A DNA stretch of 64,000 nucleotides from Opitutus sp. GAS368 (GTDB lineage: Bacteria > Verrucomicrobiota > Verrucomicrobiia > Opitutales > Opitutaceae). The stretch lies in assembly GCF_900104925.1 (NCBI RefSeq), contig NZ_LT629735.1, positions 3,083,001 to 3,147,000 on the forward strand, read 5' to 3'. Of this stretch, positions 56,970 through 64,000 are shown piece after piece. The notes under the pieces are model-generated. The model worked only from the letters and a program-made list of their open reading frames with translations, made no database searches and was not told where the DNA came from. The position numbers and the translations under genes are program-made. The stretch's first letter is position 1. Each line of letters opens with the position of its first letter.

Positions 56970-57041
56970 GGTAGGGGCCGTTGCCCCCAACGGCCCTTGG
57001 CGGACAACGGAGAAGGGCGGGTGGGGCAACCGCCCCTACCA
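56970..57041. repeat. inverted repeat GGTAGGGGC...GCCCCTACC
   Basis: GGTAGGGGCCGTTGCCCC pairs with GGGGCAACCGCCCCTACC (imperfect) around 'AACGGCCCTTGGCGG'. Second element of the repeat nest between the DoxX gene and the gene at 57206; a third, GCCCGC..GCGGGC near 57050-57068, follows directly. Confidence 0.65.
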
Positions 57042-57119
57042 CAAGGCACGGCCCGCAGAGACGCGGGCCCTCCAGAAGGCGAAAGTCGGGATCACCGGTT
57101 CCTCCCTATGGTTTCATCA

Positions 57120-57197
57120 ATGGAGGCGGGACTATCAGTCCCTCGAGTTTCCGGTCGCGATGGTGATACCCCACGGGACTGATAGTCCCGCCTCCAT
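57120..57197. repeat. 23-bp perfect inverted repeat
   Basis: Arm 57120-57142 (ATGGAGGCGGGACTATCAG + TCCC) is exactly complementary to 57175-57197. Each arm contains GGGACTATCAGTCCC or its complement, itself a palindrome. It ends 8 bp before the stop of the gene at 57206, so it may act as its terminator. Confidence 0.75.
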
Positions 57198-57205
57198 CGA
57201 CGTCA

Positions 57206-57751
57206 TCAGAACCCCTGTTTCTGGAGCTGGAGCTGCAGCTCGCGCTGGAAGGCCTGCACGTCCGCCGGGCCGGGCTGGTAGCCCTTCTGCGGGGTCTCGA
57301 GCATAAGGCGGCCCTGCTGGTCCAGCGCCCACTTGCCGCTGACGCCGTCACTGAAAGTCACGCTGCCGCTGACCATGAAGCCCGGGCGGACGATGCGGTC
57401 CAGATCCACGGCCAGGCTGCCAGCGCCGGCGGGTTCGGCCGGGAAGTCCTCGGGGGGCAGATCGTCCTCCTCGACGGCGCCGGGTGCCAGGCCGACCTTC
57501 TCCTTGAGCTGGTCGATCAGGCCCTTCTTCTCGGGTGCCTTGGGTGGCGCACCCTTGCTCACGTCGGAGGTGTCCACCTTGGGCGCCGGGTCCTTGAGCT
57601 CGAGATTCAGGTCGTCGACCAGGAAGCGGACGTCGCGGTAGGTCATCGAGACCTTGAACTGCTCGGCGAGCTTCTTCTGGACGGCGGAGAGGTTGTCACC
57701 GGCGGCGACCCAGCCGGCGACGGTCTGCTTTTGTTCGGGAGTCAGAGTCAT
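57206..57751 (-). CDS. hypothetical protein with HTH-like N-terminus
   Basis: 181 aa. Residues 1-50 look like a helix-turn-helix ('LTPEQKQTVAGWVAAGDNLSAVQKKLAE', cited in part), followed by a Pro/Lys-rich linker and a C-terminal domain ('VSGSVTFSDGVSGKWALDQQGRL', split) that may be beta-stranded. No known family. It precedes dnaA on the chromosome, separated by repeats, and is probably transcribed alone. Confidence 0.65.
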   Translation of the reverse strand: MTLTPEQKQTVAGWVAAGDNLSAVQKKLAEQFKVSMTYRDVRFLVDDLNLELKDPAPKVDTSDVSKGAPPKAPEKKGLIDQLKEKVGLAPGAVEEDDLPPEDFPAEPAGAGSLAVDLDRIVRPGFMVSGSVTFSDGVSGKWALDQQGRLMLETPQKGYQPGPADVQAFQRELQLQLQKQGF

Positions 57752-57848
57752 GAAAGGAATTTTTTAACCACGAATGGACACGAAGGAACACGAATAGAAG
57801 GCAAGATACCGGAAACGACAAGTCCGGGGTGGAGGGCGGGCCTTGGCC

Positions 57849-57898
57849 TGTAGCGGCGGTCTACGACCGCCGTCCGGCGCTCATAGAGCGTCGCTACA
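57849..57898. repeat. REP-like 'TGTAGCGGCGGTC' palindrome, copy 2
   Basis: TGTAGCGGCGGTCTACGACCGCCG..GAGCGTCGCTACA, 12 bp from the dnaA stop. A likely transcription end signal for dnaA on the minus strand. At 57768-57798 a separate 'ACCACGAATGGACACGAAG'-type direct repeat is seen. Confidence 0.7.
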
Positions 57899-57910
57899 GC
57901 GAGTCCGCGC

Positions 57911-59284
57911 TCACTTCGCCAGCTGCGTCTTGAGGAAATCCACGCTGCCGCGGACGGAATTGTCCTGGTCCATCATGTTCTCGACGGTCTTGACGGCGTG
58001 GATGACGGTGCCGTGGTCGCGGCCGCCGAAGGCCTCGCCGATCTCCTGGAGGGAGTGGCGGGTGAGCTGGCGGCAGAGATACATGGCGATCTGGCGGGGA
58101 AAGGCGATGGCGTTGGGCCGGCGCTTGCTCGTCATGTCCGAGTGGCGGATCTGGTAGTGGTCGGCGACGCGCTTCTGGATGCCCTCGATGTTGAGGCGGT
58201 TCTGGGCCTCCTCCATCAGCACGTCCTTCAGGAGGTGTTCGGCGGTGGCGAGGTCGAGGACCTTGCCGGTGAGGGCGGCGTAGCTGGAAATCTTGATGAG
58301 GGCGCCCTCGAGCCGGCGGATGTTCTTCGAGATGTGCTGCGCCATGAACTCGATCACGGGCATCGGCAGCTCGATCTTGAGGGTGGCGGCCTTGGTCTTG
58401 AGGATGGCGACGCGGGTCTCGAAGTCGGGCGACTGGATGTCGGCGGACAGGCCCCACTGGAAGCGGGAGACGAGGCGGGCCTCGAGCGTGGCGATCTCGG
58501 TCACCGGGCGGTCGCTGGAGATGATGATCTGCTTCTGGGACTCGAAGAGGTCGTTGAAGGTGTGGAAGAACTCCTCCTGGATGCGCTCCTTGCCCGCGAG
58601 AAACTGCACATCGTCGACCAGCAGGACGTCCACGCTGCGGTAGCGCTGGCGGAACTTGGTCAGGGCGTTCTCCTGGATGGCGTGGATATACTCGTTGGTG
58701 AACTTCTCGGTGGAGAGGTAGGCGACCTTGGCCTCCGGGTTGCGCTGGAGGATGCTGTGCCCGATGGCGTGCATCAGGTGGGTCTTGCCCAGGCCGGTGG
58801 CGCCGTGGAGGAAGAGGGGGTTGTAGGCCTGCGCGGGCGCCTGGGCGACCGCGAGGGCGGCGGCGTGGGCGAGCTGGTTGTTCTGGCCGACGACGAAGTT
58901 CTCGAAGGTATTGCGCGGGTTGAGCGAGCTGGCGGCGGCCATGCGCTCGTCGTAGCGGAGCGGGGTGCGTTTGGCGGCGGCGCGACCCTTGGGCTCGGTG
59001 GCCGGCATGCGGGCGGAGGCGGCGCCGTCCGTCATCTTCTTCAGGCTGACGTGGACCATGCGGCCGGCGCTCAGGCGCAGGCGCTGCGAGATCAGGTCGA
59101 GGTAGTTGTCGTGAATCCAGATCGCGGCAAAATCATTCGGCACGCCGAGGACCAGCGAGTCCTCCGTCGTCTCCACGCAGCGGATGGGTTCGAACCACAT
59201 CGAGAACACGTCCTCGGGGAACAGGCCCTTGAGGTCGCATTTGACGGTTTCCCAGAGGCTGGTCTGGAGGACGGGGTGGGGCAT
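57911..59284 (-). CDS. dnaA: chromosomal replication initiator DnaA
   Basis: 457 aa, normal length. Domain I (1-80), linker II (about 81-115), domain III AAA+ with Walker A Lys167 ('GATGLGKTHLMHAIG'), Walker B 'VLLVDDVQFL', sensor 'IISSDRP', arginine-finger region 'LVSRFQWGLSADIQ', and domain IV with the signature 'QIRHSDMTSKRRPNAI' and 'GRDHGTVIHAVKTV'. dnaN is not adjacent; the gene stands alone upstream of repeats, unlike the usual dnaA-dnaN pair. Confidence 0.98.
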   Translation of the reverse strand: MPHPVLQTSLWETVKCDLKGLFPEDVFSMWFEPIRCVETTEDSLVLGVPNDFAAIWIHDNYLDLISQRLRLSAGRMVHVSLKKMTDGAASARMPATEPKGRAAAKRTPLRYDERMAAASSLNPRNTFENFVVGQNNQLAHAAALAVAQAPAQAYNPLFLHGATGLGKTHLMHAIGHSILQRNPEAKVAYLSTEKFTNEYIHAIQENALTKFRQRYRSVDVLLVDDVQFLAGKERIQEEFFHTFNDLFESQKQIIISSDRPVTEIATLEARLVSRFQWGLSADIQSPDFETRVAILKTKAATLKIELPMPVIEFMAQHISKNIRRLEGALIKISSYAALTGKVLDLATAEHLLKDVLMEEAQNRLNIEGIQKRVADHYQIRHSDMTSKRRPNAIAFPRQIAMYLCRQLTRHSLQEIGEAFGGRDHGTVIHAVKTVENMMDQDNSVRGSVDFLKTQLAK

Positions 59285-60003
59285 GACAGGCGGGGAGAAG
59301 ACAGGTTTATTAACACCTCAGCAACTGCATTTGCGAAAACTCCGTTTTTGCCTGTCGTGTGCCTGCTGCTCGGGAGGGAAAAGGGGAGGTCGGGCCGTCA
59401 TTTGTCGCCAGCGCGTGGGCCGGAGGCAAAGTGACTATTGGCCAGTGTCTAAGGAAGCCCTGGTCGAGTCGGTGCACGAAGTGCGCTAGGGAGTTGGCAA
59501 GGAACCGTCGCTGAGAAGGACGTTTAAAAATTACTTTGCGAGTAACGTGAATCAAAAAATGCGTTTCAAGGGCAACTTTCCGACATCTTGTTCACATCAG
59601 GCAGGCGGATAACTTTTCCCATTTTGGTGTTGCGAAAAAACGCCCGGGCCTCGTTCGCATTTTTCCCTCGGAGCGGGGTCTTTTCGGGCGCGGCGGCGGG
59701 CCGCTTGCTTAACCAATCGGATTGAGACTGAAGGTTTCACCGTGAACGGCACGCGAAAAATAAATGCGAGGCGGAGCGGGCGAGTTCGCCGAATATGTCG
59801 GGCCGGTGCTTGTCGCCGGGCCGGTTTTCGAGCGCGGAACGGTCCGCCGGCGAGCGGCGACCCTACAGGAATCACGCGCTCGCCAGCTGACCTGTCAGCT
59901 GAAGCTTTCTGCGAAGGCAATCAGCCAGCCGGGCCCTCCTTCGCCAAGGCTTCCGCCGTCGTCGGGCCTATGCGGACAAGATGGAGGGCAGCTTTCGCCT
60001 CCG
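59285..60003. other. long intergenic region upstream of dnaA
   Basis: 719 bp. Half a REP element at 59838-59867 and a copy of the CTTCGCCAAGGC family at 59938-59983 lie in its left-to-right second half. Between 59285 and 59740 there are only poor matches to DnaA boxes (TTGTTCACA near 59588, CGGATAA near 59606), too few for an origin. The dnaA promoter is probably here, but I cannot define it. Confidence 0.55.
59938..59983. repeat. interspersed palindromic repeat (CTTCGCCAAGGC family)
   Basis: CTTCGCCAAGGCTTCCGCCG followed by 'TCGTCGGGCCTATGCGGAC'. Same family as 20711-20775 and 12209-12259. Confidence 0.62.
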
Positions 60004-62049
60004 TTACACGGGCGAAAGCTGATGCGGCTCGGGATCGGCCCATTTGCCGTGCTCGCGGATCAGCGCAATCAGCCGGGCGTCGGCCTCCACCTGCGGGATG
60101 TTGTATTGGACGCAGTTTTTGCCGACGTAGAGGTTGATCTTGCCCGGGGCGCCGCCGACGTAGCCGAAATCGGCGTCGGCCATCTCGCCCGGGCCGTTGA
60201 CGATGCAGCCCATGATGGCGATTTTCACGCCCTTGAGGTGGCCGGTCTGGGCCCGGATGCGCTGGGTGGTCGTCTGCAGGTCAAAAAGGGTGCGGCCGCA
60301 GCTGGGGCAGGCGACGAATTCGGTCTTGGAGATGCGCGCGCCGGCGCCCTGCAGGACGTTGTAGGCTAGTTTCGTGGCCCGGGCGGGGTCGGCCTCGGTC
60401 TCGATGCTCACCAGATCGCCGATACCGTCGCACAACAGGCTGCCGGTCAGGAAACTGGCCTCGAGGAGCTTGGAAAGGAAGCTGTTGTCGCCGCGGACGG
60501 CCATGGCGGACGTGTTGCGGATCCAGACCGGAGCCTTGGAGCCGGCGGCCTTGAGGTGCTCCAGCAGGCGGCGGTAGGCCCCGATGCCGTGGGCGGCGAT
60601 GGCTTGCGGGCGCAGGGTCGATAGGGTGAAGAGCAGGCTGGCGTCGCCCAGCTTGCGCAAGGCGTCCTCGTAGGGCCCGAAGTTCTCCGGGTCGATCTCG
60701 ACGGCCAGAAAATGACCGTGCCGGCGGACGAGTTCGGCAAAGGCGATGAGACGGGCGGTTTCGCGGGCCTCGAAGCGGCGGACCAGGAGGAGCTTCGGGT
60801 TGAGAGTTGAGAATTGAGACTCGAGAGCTTCTGGCGTGAGCGAGGAAGCGAGTTCGAGCGCGAGGAAGTCGACCGGGAGCGGAATCGCCTGCAAGCAGGC
60901 TCCTACAGCCTGAAGGTCGGCGACGGAATTGACCGGCACCAGCAGGCCCTCGGCGGGCGTGTCGATGAGCCTCGGGGCGGCGAGGGCCTTCGCCGCGTCG
61001 GCCAGGCCGGCGAGCGTGCTGCGGACGATCACGCGGGGCGGTTGCTCCGGGCCGACCGCGCATTTGTCGGAAAACCTGAGAACGGCGGTCTCGCGTTTGC
61101 TGAAATGGTAGGGATCGATCGTGTCGGCCAGCGGGAGGCTGATTTCCTCGGGCCGGGGCGCCGTCCACAGGCTCATGGCCTTGTCGGCGATGGCGCGGGC
61201 CACGGGGATCTCGTAGACGGAGTCCTCGGTCAGCGACACGCGGATGGTATCACCCAGGCCGTCGAGCAACAGGCTGCCGATGCCGATGGCGCTCTTGATG
61301 CGGCCGTCCTCGCCGTCGCCGGCCTCGGTGACGCCGAGGTGCAGCGGGTAGTGCATGTCCTCCTGCGCCATCCGCTCGACGAGCAGCCGGTAGGCCTGGA
61401 TCATGACCTTCGGGTTGCTGGCCTTCATCGAGAGGATGATGGCGTGGTAGTCGTGGCTGCGGGCGATGCGGAGGAACTCGAGGGCGCTCTCGACCATGCC
61501 GAGCGGCGTGTCGCCGTAGCGGTTCATGATGCGGTCGGAGAGGGAGCCGTGGTTGGTGCCGATGCGCATGGCCCGGCCGAGTTCCTTGCTGCGCTTAACC
61601 AGCGGGGAGAACGACTCGTGCAGGCGCTCCAGCTCGCGGTCGTAGTCGGCGTCGGTGTATTCCTTGACGGCGAACTTCTTCTTGTCGGCGTAGTTGCCCG
61701 GGTTGACACGGACCTTCTCGACATGCTCGACGGCCTCCATGGCGGCGGAGGGCAGGAAATGGATGTCGGCGACCAGCGGGATGTGGCCGAAGCCCGCGGC
61801 GGAGAACTGGGCGCGGATGTCCTTGAGGCATTTGGCGGCGGCGACGTTGGGCGCGGTGATGCGGACGATCTCGCAGCCGACCTCGGCCAGGGCGATGGAC
61901 TGCTTGACCGTGGCCGCGACGTCCTGCGTGTCGCTGGTTGTCATCGACTGGATGCGCAGGGGATGCGAACCGCCGACGCCGACGCCCCCGACCATCACCT
62001 CGACGGTGCGGCGGCGGAGCGTGTGGTAGCGGGACGCGCAGTAGGACAT
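60004..62049 (-). CDS. ispG: (E)-4-hydroxy-3-methylbut-2-enyl-diphosphate synthase, long form
   Basis: 681 aa from the ATG at 62049. The long form has an extra domain between the TIM barrel and the FeS domain, as in Chlamydiae, plants and Verrucomicrobia. TIM barrel (about 10-300, 'SMTTSDTQDVAATVKQ', 'LVADIHFLP', 'VRVNPGNYADKK', 'IGTNHGSLSDR', 'LGVTEAGDGEDG'); insert about 300-560; FeS Cys581, Cys584 ('CPSCGR') and Cys615 ('IMGCIVNGPGE'). It makes HMBPP in the MEP pathway. Palindromic and tandem repeat sequences are built into the insert (see findings). Confidence 0.96.
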   Translation of the reverse strand: MSYCASRYHTLRRRTVEVMVGGVGVGGSHPLRIQSMTTSDTQDVAATVKQSIALAEVGCEIVRITAPNVAAAKCLKDIRAQFSAAGFGHIPLVADIHFLPSAAMEAVEHVEKVRVNPGNYADKKKFAVKEYTDADYDRELERLHESFSPLVKRSKELGRAMRIGTNHGSLSDRIMNRYGDTPLGMVESALEFLRIARSHDYHAIILSMKASNPKVMIQAYRLLVERMAQEDMHYPLHLGVTEAGDGEDGRIKSAIGIGSLLLDGLGDTIRVSLTEDSVYEIPVARAIADKAMSLWTAPRPEEISLPLADTIDPYHFSKRETAVLRFSDKCAVGPEQPPRVIVRSTLAGLADAAKALAAPRLIDTPAEGLLVPVNSVADLQAVGACLQAIPLPVDFLALELASSLTPEALESQFSTLNPKLLLVRRFEARETARLIAFAELVRRHGHFLAVEIDPENFGPYEDALRKLGDASLLFTLSTLRPQAIAAHGIGAYRRLLEHLKAAGSKAPVWIRNTSAMAVRGDNSFLSKLLEASFLTGSLLCDGIGDLVSIETEADPARATKLAYNVLQGAGARISKTEFVACPSCGRTLFDLQTTTQRIRAQTGHLKGVKIAIMGCIVNGPGEMADADFGYVGGAPGKINLYVGKNCVQYNIPQVEADARLIALIREHGKWADPEPHQLSPV

Positions 62050-62058
62050 GGGCCTAAG

Positions 62059-62140
62059 GGAAGTAACAAGTAACAAGGGGCAAGTGGCAAGAACCGGAAA
62101 GGGCCGGCCTGATACTTGTTACTTGAGGCTTGTCACTTGC
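62059..62140. repeat. inverted repeat of AAGTAACAAG type
   Basis: GAAGTAACAAGTAACAAGGG-type left part pairs with ACTTGTTACTTGAGGCTTG on the right, between ispG and rseP. It reaches the last codons of rseP (stop at 62133). A likely terminator for rseP on the minus strand, or at least an insertion of a mobile repeat into the gap. Confidence 0.6.
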
Positions 62141-63599
62141 CGGCGGGTGCCGGTTCGGCGGCCTTCTTCTCCTGCACGGCGGCGGCCTCCTTGGTCTGGG
62201 CGTCAGCCCGGTAATCGTTCACGAGTCGCCGGATGTCGCCGAACACCGTCACGTAGAGCATCATCACCAGCAGCAGGACCATGAAGACGCTCTGGGTCGT
62301 CAGGATGAAATTCATCGGCAGCGGACGGCCGCGCAGCTTGGCGACGGTCGCGAGCAGGATGTGTCCGCCGTCGAGCACTGGGATGGGCAGCAGGTTGAAG
62401 AACGCCAGGCTGATGTTGATCATCACGGTGAACCACAGGACGAAGTTCGCCGGATGGTCGGACTTGAGCGCGTCCCAGAAGCCGCGCCCGATCCCGATGA
62501 AGCCGCTGAGGTTCTGCAGGCCGATGTCGCCCTGGGGGTGCAGCAGCGCGCCAAAGGTCTGCAGCGTGTTCGTCAGGATCATCTTCACCTGGGCCAGCGG
62601 CGTCTGGTGAAGCAGCTGCCAGTTGGTGGTGAACTCCACGCCGCGGAAAAGCTGCGTGCTCTCGGCGCCCGGCGAAACGAACGGCAGGCGGGCCTCCGTC
62701 GTCCCGCGCCGGACGGTCAGCACCTGCGCCGTGCCCTTGGTGGAGGAGAGCGCCGCGCTCAGCGAAGGCAGGCCCCAGACGGGCTTGCCGTCGACGGCGG
62801 TGAGCTGATCCCCGGGCAGCAGGCCGAGGTGGGCGCCGGGGGTGTTCGGCTGCACGTTCTTGATCAGCACGGCATACGCCGCGTCAATGCCGACCTTGCG
62901 GAAGTTCTCCTCGCCGGTGCGGATCGGGTTGATGGTGAAATCCCTGGTCACGCCGTTGCGCTCGATGGTGAAAACCGAGATCCGCTCGCCCGTGGCATCG
63001 GTGCGGGTGCCGAACACGATGCCGTTCAGCACATCCAGCCAGCTGTGCACCGCCGTGCCGTCGATCGCCAGGATGTTGTCCCCTTCGCGCAGGTCGGCCT
63101 TGGCCGCCGGGCTGGGGACGATGGTCTTGTCGGGCAGCGCCATCTTTTCGATGACGTAGCCGATGCGCGTGGAAGTGACATTCTCCGGCTCGGGGCGCCC
63201 GACGGACCAGAGGACGGTCGCCAGCCCGAAGGCGAAGATGACATTGAAGACGGCGCCCGCCACCAGCACCAGGACCTTGGTCGTGTAGCTGATGGGTGGC
63301 AGGTTCGCGACCTCCACCTCCGACTCGCCCTCGAGGGCCGGCATGTCGGCCAGTTGGGGCAGGGCCACGTAGCCCCCGAGCGGAATCCACGAGAGACGGT
63401 ATTCGACGCCATCCTTGGCCGTCCGTTTCCAGATGGCCGGTCCGAAGCCGATGGAGAAGCGGGTGACCTTCAGGCCGCGGCGCCGGGCCACGAGGAAATG
63501 GCCGAGTTCGTGAACGAAGATCGAACCGCCGAAGAAGACGATGATCAGGAAGATCGCCCAAAGGTTGCTGAACAGGGATGTGAGGAAATCGAAGGACAT
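62133..63599 (-). CDS. rseP: site-2 zinc metalloprotease RseP
   Basis: 488 aa. Zinc-binding 'HELGH' at residues 30-34 in the first membrane helix, tandem PDZ domains (about 130-330, 'IVPSPAAKADLREGDNILAIDG', split; 'PGAHLGLLPGDQLTAVDG'), 'NLLPIPVLDGGH' near residue 400 with the catalytic Asp, and a final membrane helix. It cuts anti-sigma factors or signal-peptide remnants in the inner membrane. It is coupled to dxr: its start overlaps the dxr stop. Confidence 0.96.
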   Translation of the reverse strand: MSFDFLTSLFSNLWAIFLIIVFFGGSIFVHELGHFLVARRRGLKVTRFSIGFGPAIWKRTAKDGVEYRLSWIPLGGYVALPQLADMPALEGESEVEVANLPPISYTTKVLVLVAGAVFNVIFAFGLATVLWSVGRPEPENVTSTRIGYVIEKMALPDKTIVPSPAAKADLREGDNILAIDGTAVHSWLDVLNGIVFGTRTDATGERISVFTIERNGVTRDFTINPIRTGEENFRKVGIDAAYAVLIKNVQPNTPGAHLGLLPGDQLTAVDGKPVWGLPSLSAALSSTKGTAQVLTVRRGTTEARLPFVSPGAESTQLFRGVEFTTNWQLLHQTPLAQVKMILTNTLQTFGALLHPQGDIGLQNLSGFIGIGRGFWDALKSDHPANFVLWFTVMINISLAFFNLLPIPVLDGGHILLATVAKLRGRPLPMNFILTTQSVFMVLLLVMMLYVTVFGDIRRLVNDYRADAQTKEAAAVQEKKAAEPAPAGK

Positions 63600-64000
63600 C
63601 AGGAGGGAAAGGATTGGGCGACGCGCCGGGCCTCGGCATCGACGGCCAGGACCTGATCGAGCGTGGTGGGGTCGATCAGCTTTACCGTGGCCAGAGTGTG
63701 GTCAATAATCCGCGGAATCGCAAGAAAGGGGACCCGGTTCTGCAGGAAGGCCGCGACTGCCACCTCGTTAGCCGCGTTAAAAACCGCGGGAGCGGTGCCG
63801 CCGGCGGCCATGGATTCGCGGGCCAGCCGCAGGCAGGGGTAGCGGGTCTCGTCCACCGGCCGGAAATCGAGGGCGAAGGCCTGGTCGAGCGGCAGCGCCG
63901 TGTCGGTGCCGGTCGGGGCGCGCTCCGGGTAGAGGAGGGCGTGCTGGATGGGGAAGGTCATCGAGGGCGGGCAGAGCTGCGCGAGCATCGAGCCGTCGGT
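63599..64000 (-). CDS. dxr: 1-deoxy-D-xylulose 5-phosphate reductoisomerase, C-terminal part
   Basis: Partial: the start lies beyond the right edge. The visible 133 residues contain 'TDGSMLAQLCPPSM' (in pieces), 'HALLYPERAPTG', 'PAVFNAANEVAVAAFL' and a C-terminal helical domain, all characteristic of DXR. It catalyses the first committed MEP step. Order dxr-rseP-ispG is on one strand, with rseP coupled to dxr. Confidence 0.94.
   Translation of the reverse strand, partial: TDGSMLAQLCPPSMTFPIQHALLYPERAPTGTDTALPLDQAFALDFRPVDETRYPCLRLARESMAAGGTAPAVFNAANEVAVAAFLQNRVPFLAIPRIIDHTLATVKLIDPTTLDQVLAVDAEARRVAQSFPS

Noticed and set aside
59285-59740. Replication origin next to dnaA
   Set aside because: Only two weak DnaA-box-like words and no clear AT-rich unwinding element; not enough to call oriC.

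Overview
The window looks like chromosomal DNA of a GC-rich Verrucomicrobiota bacterium close to Opitutaceae. The evidence is the long form of IspG (681 aa), secreted proteins with the 'W..YFG....DPDGD..TN..EY..GTDP' calcium-binding motif, ECF sigma/FecR/TonB-receptor sets, many hybrid histidine kinases, and several families of interspersed palindromic repeats. Assignment to the family is inference from protein style, not from a marker-gene comparison.

Layout. (1) 1-9446, minus strand: ECF sigma factor, FecR-like anti-sigma, a large STN-TonB-dependent receptor, then four PstS-like solute-binding proteins and one small secreted protein, with no ABC permease in view. (2) 9447-21640: a hypothetical gene, a DUF374-type acyltransferase, MITE-like repeats, a CBM48-like protein with a basic tail, a secreted 822-aa protein, a hybrid kinase, a GIY-YIG protein, tRNA-Ala(CGC), a TIR-TolB-TPR protein, tRNA-Arg(TCT) and VanZ. 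(3) 21641-33000: tRNA-Pro(GGG) has been used as an integration site at least three times. Its 3' end is repeated at 27981 and 31145. These copies bound two tandem elements, each with a tyrosine recombinase and an excisionase. Element A (6.3 kb) carries a PD-(D/E)XK-like nuclease, two membrane proteins and a PLDc_N-like protein. Element B (3.2 kb) carries a HEPN-like protein and an unusual tRNA-like gene. A third element is reduced to integrase fragments. (4) 33269-43165, plus strand: a signalling cluster of hybrid kinase, TonB-dependent receptor, YfiR, a CHASE8-like kinase, a second hybrid kinase and a response regulator. (5) 43384-49406: a response regulator, a 66-aa protein, a GspE/PilB ATPase, three pseudopilin-like proteins, a bitopic protein and a PilX-like protein, packed as one operon. 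(6) 49500-57751: a kinase/regulator pseudogene pair, an SRPBCC protein, a Ser/Thr kinase, a CsgG-like protein, NAD-dependent DNA ligase, DoxX and a dense nest of inverted repeats. (7) 57911-64000, minus strand: dnaA, then ispG, rseP and partial dxr, so two MEP isoprenoid genes flank the site-2 protease.

The best candidate for an undescribed system is the element A cargo (21878-25582), read in the same direction as, and 30 bp behind, the integrase. Its gene content (nuclease plus two coiled-coil membrane proteins on a tRNA-borne mobile element) resembles a defence cassette, but I cannot match it to a named system from sequence alone. The tRNA-like gene of element B, with an Arg-type body, a GCT anticodon and changes at two invariant positions, is the second.
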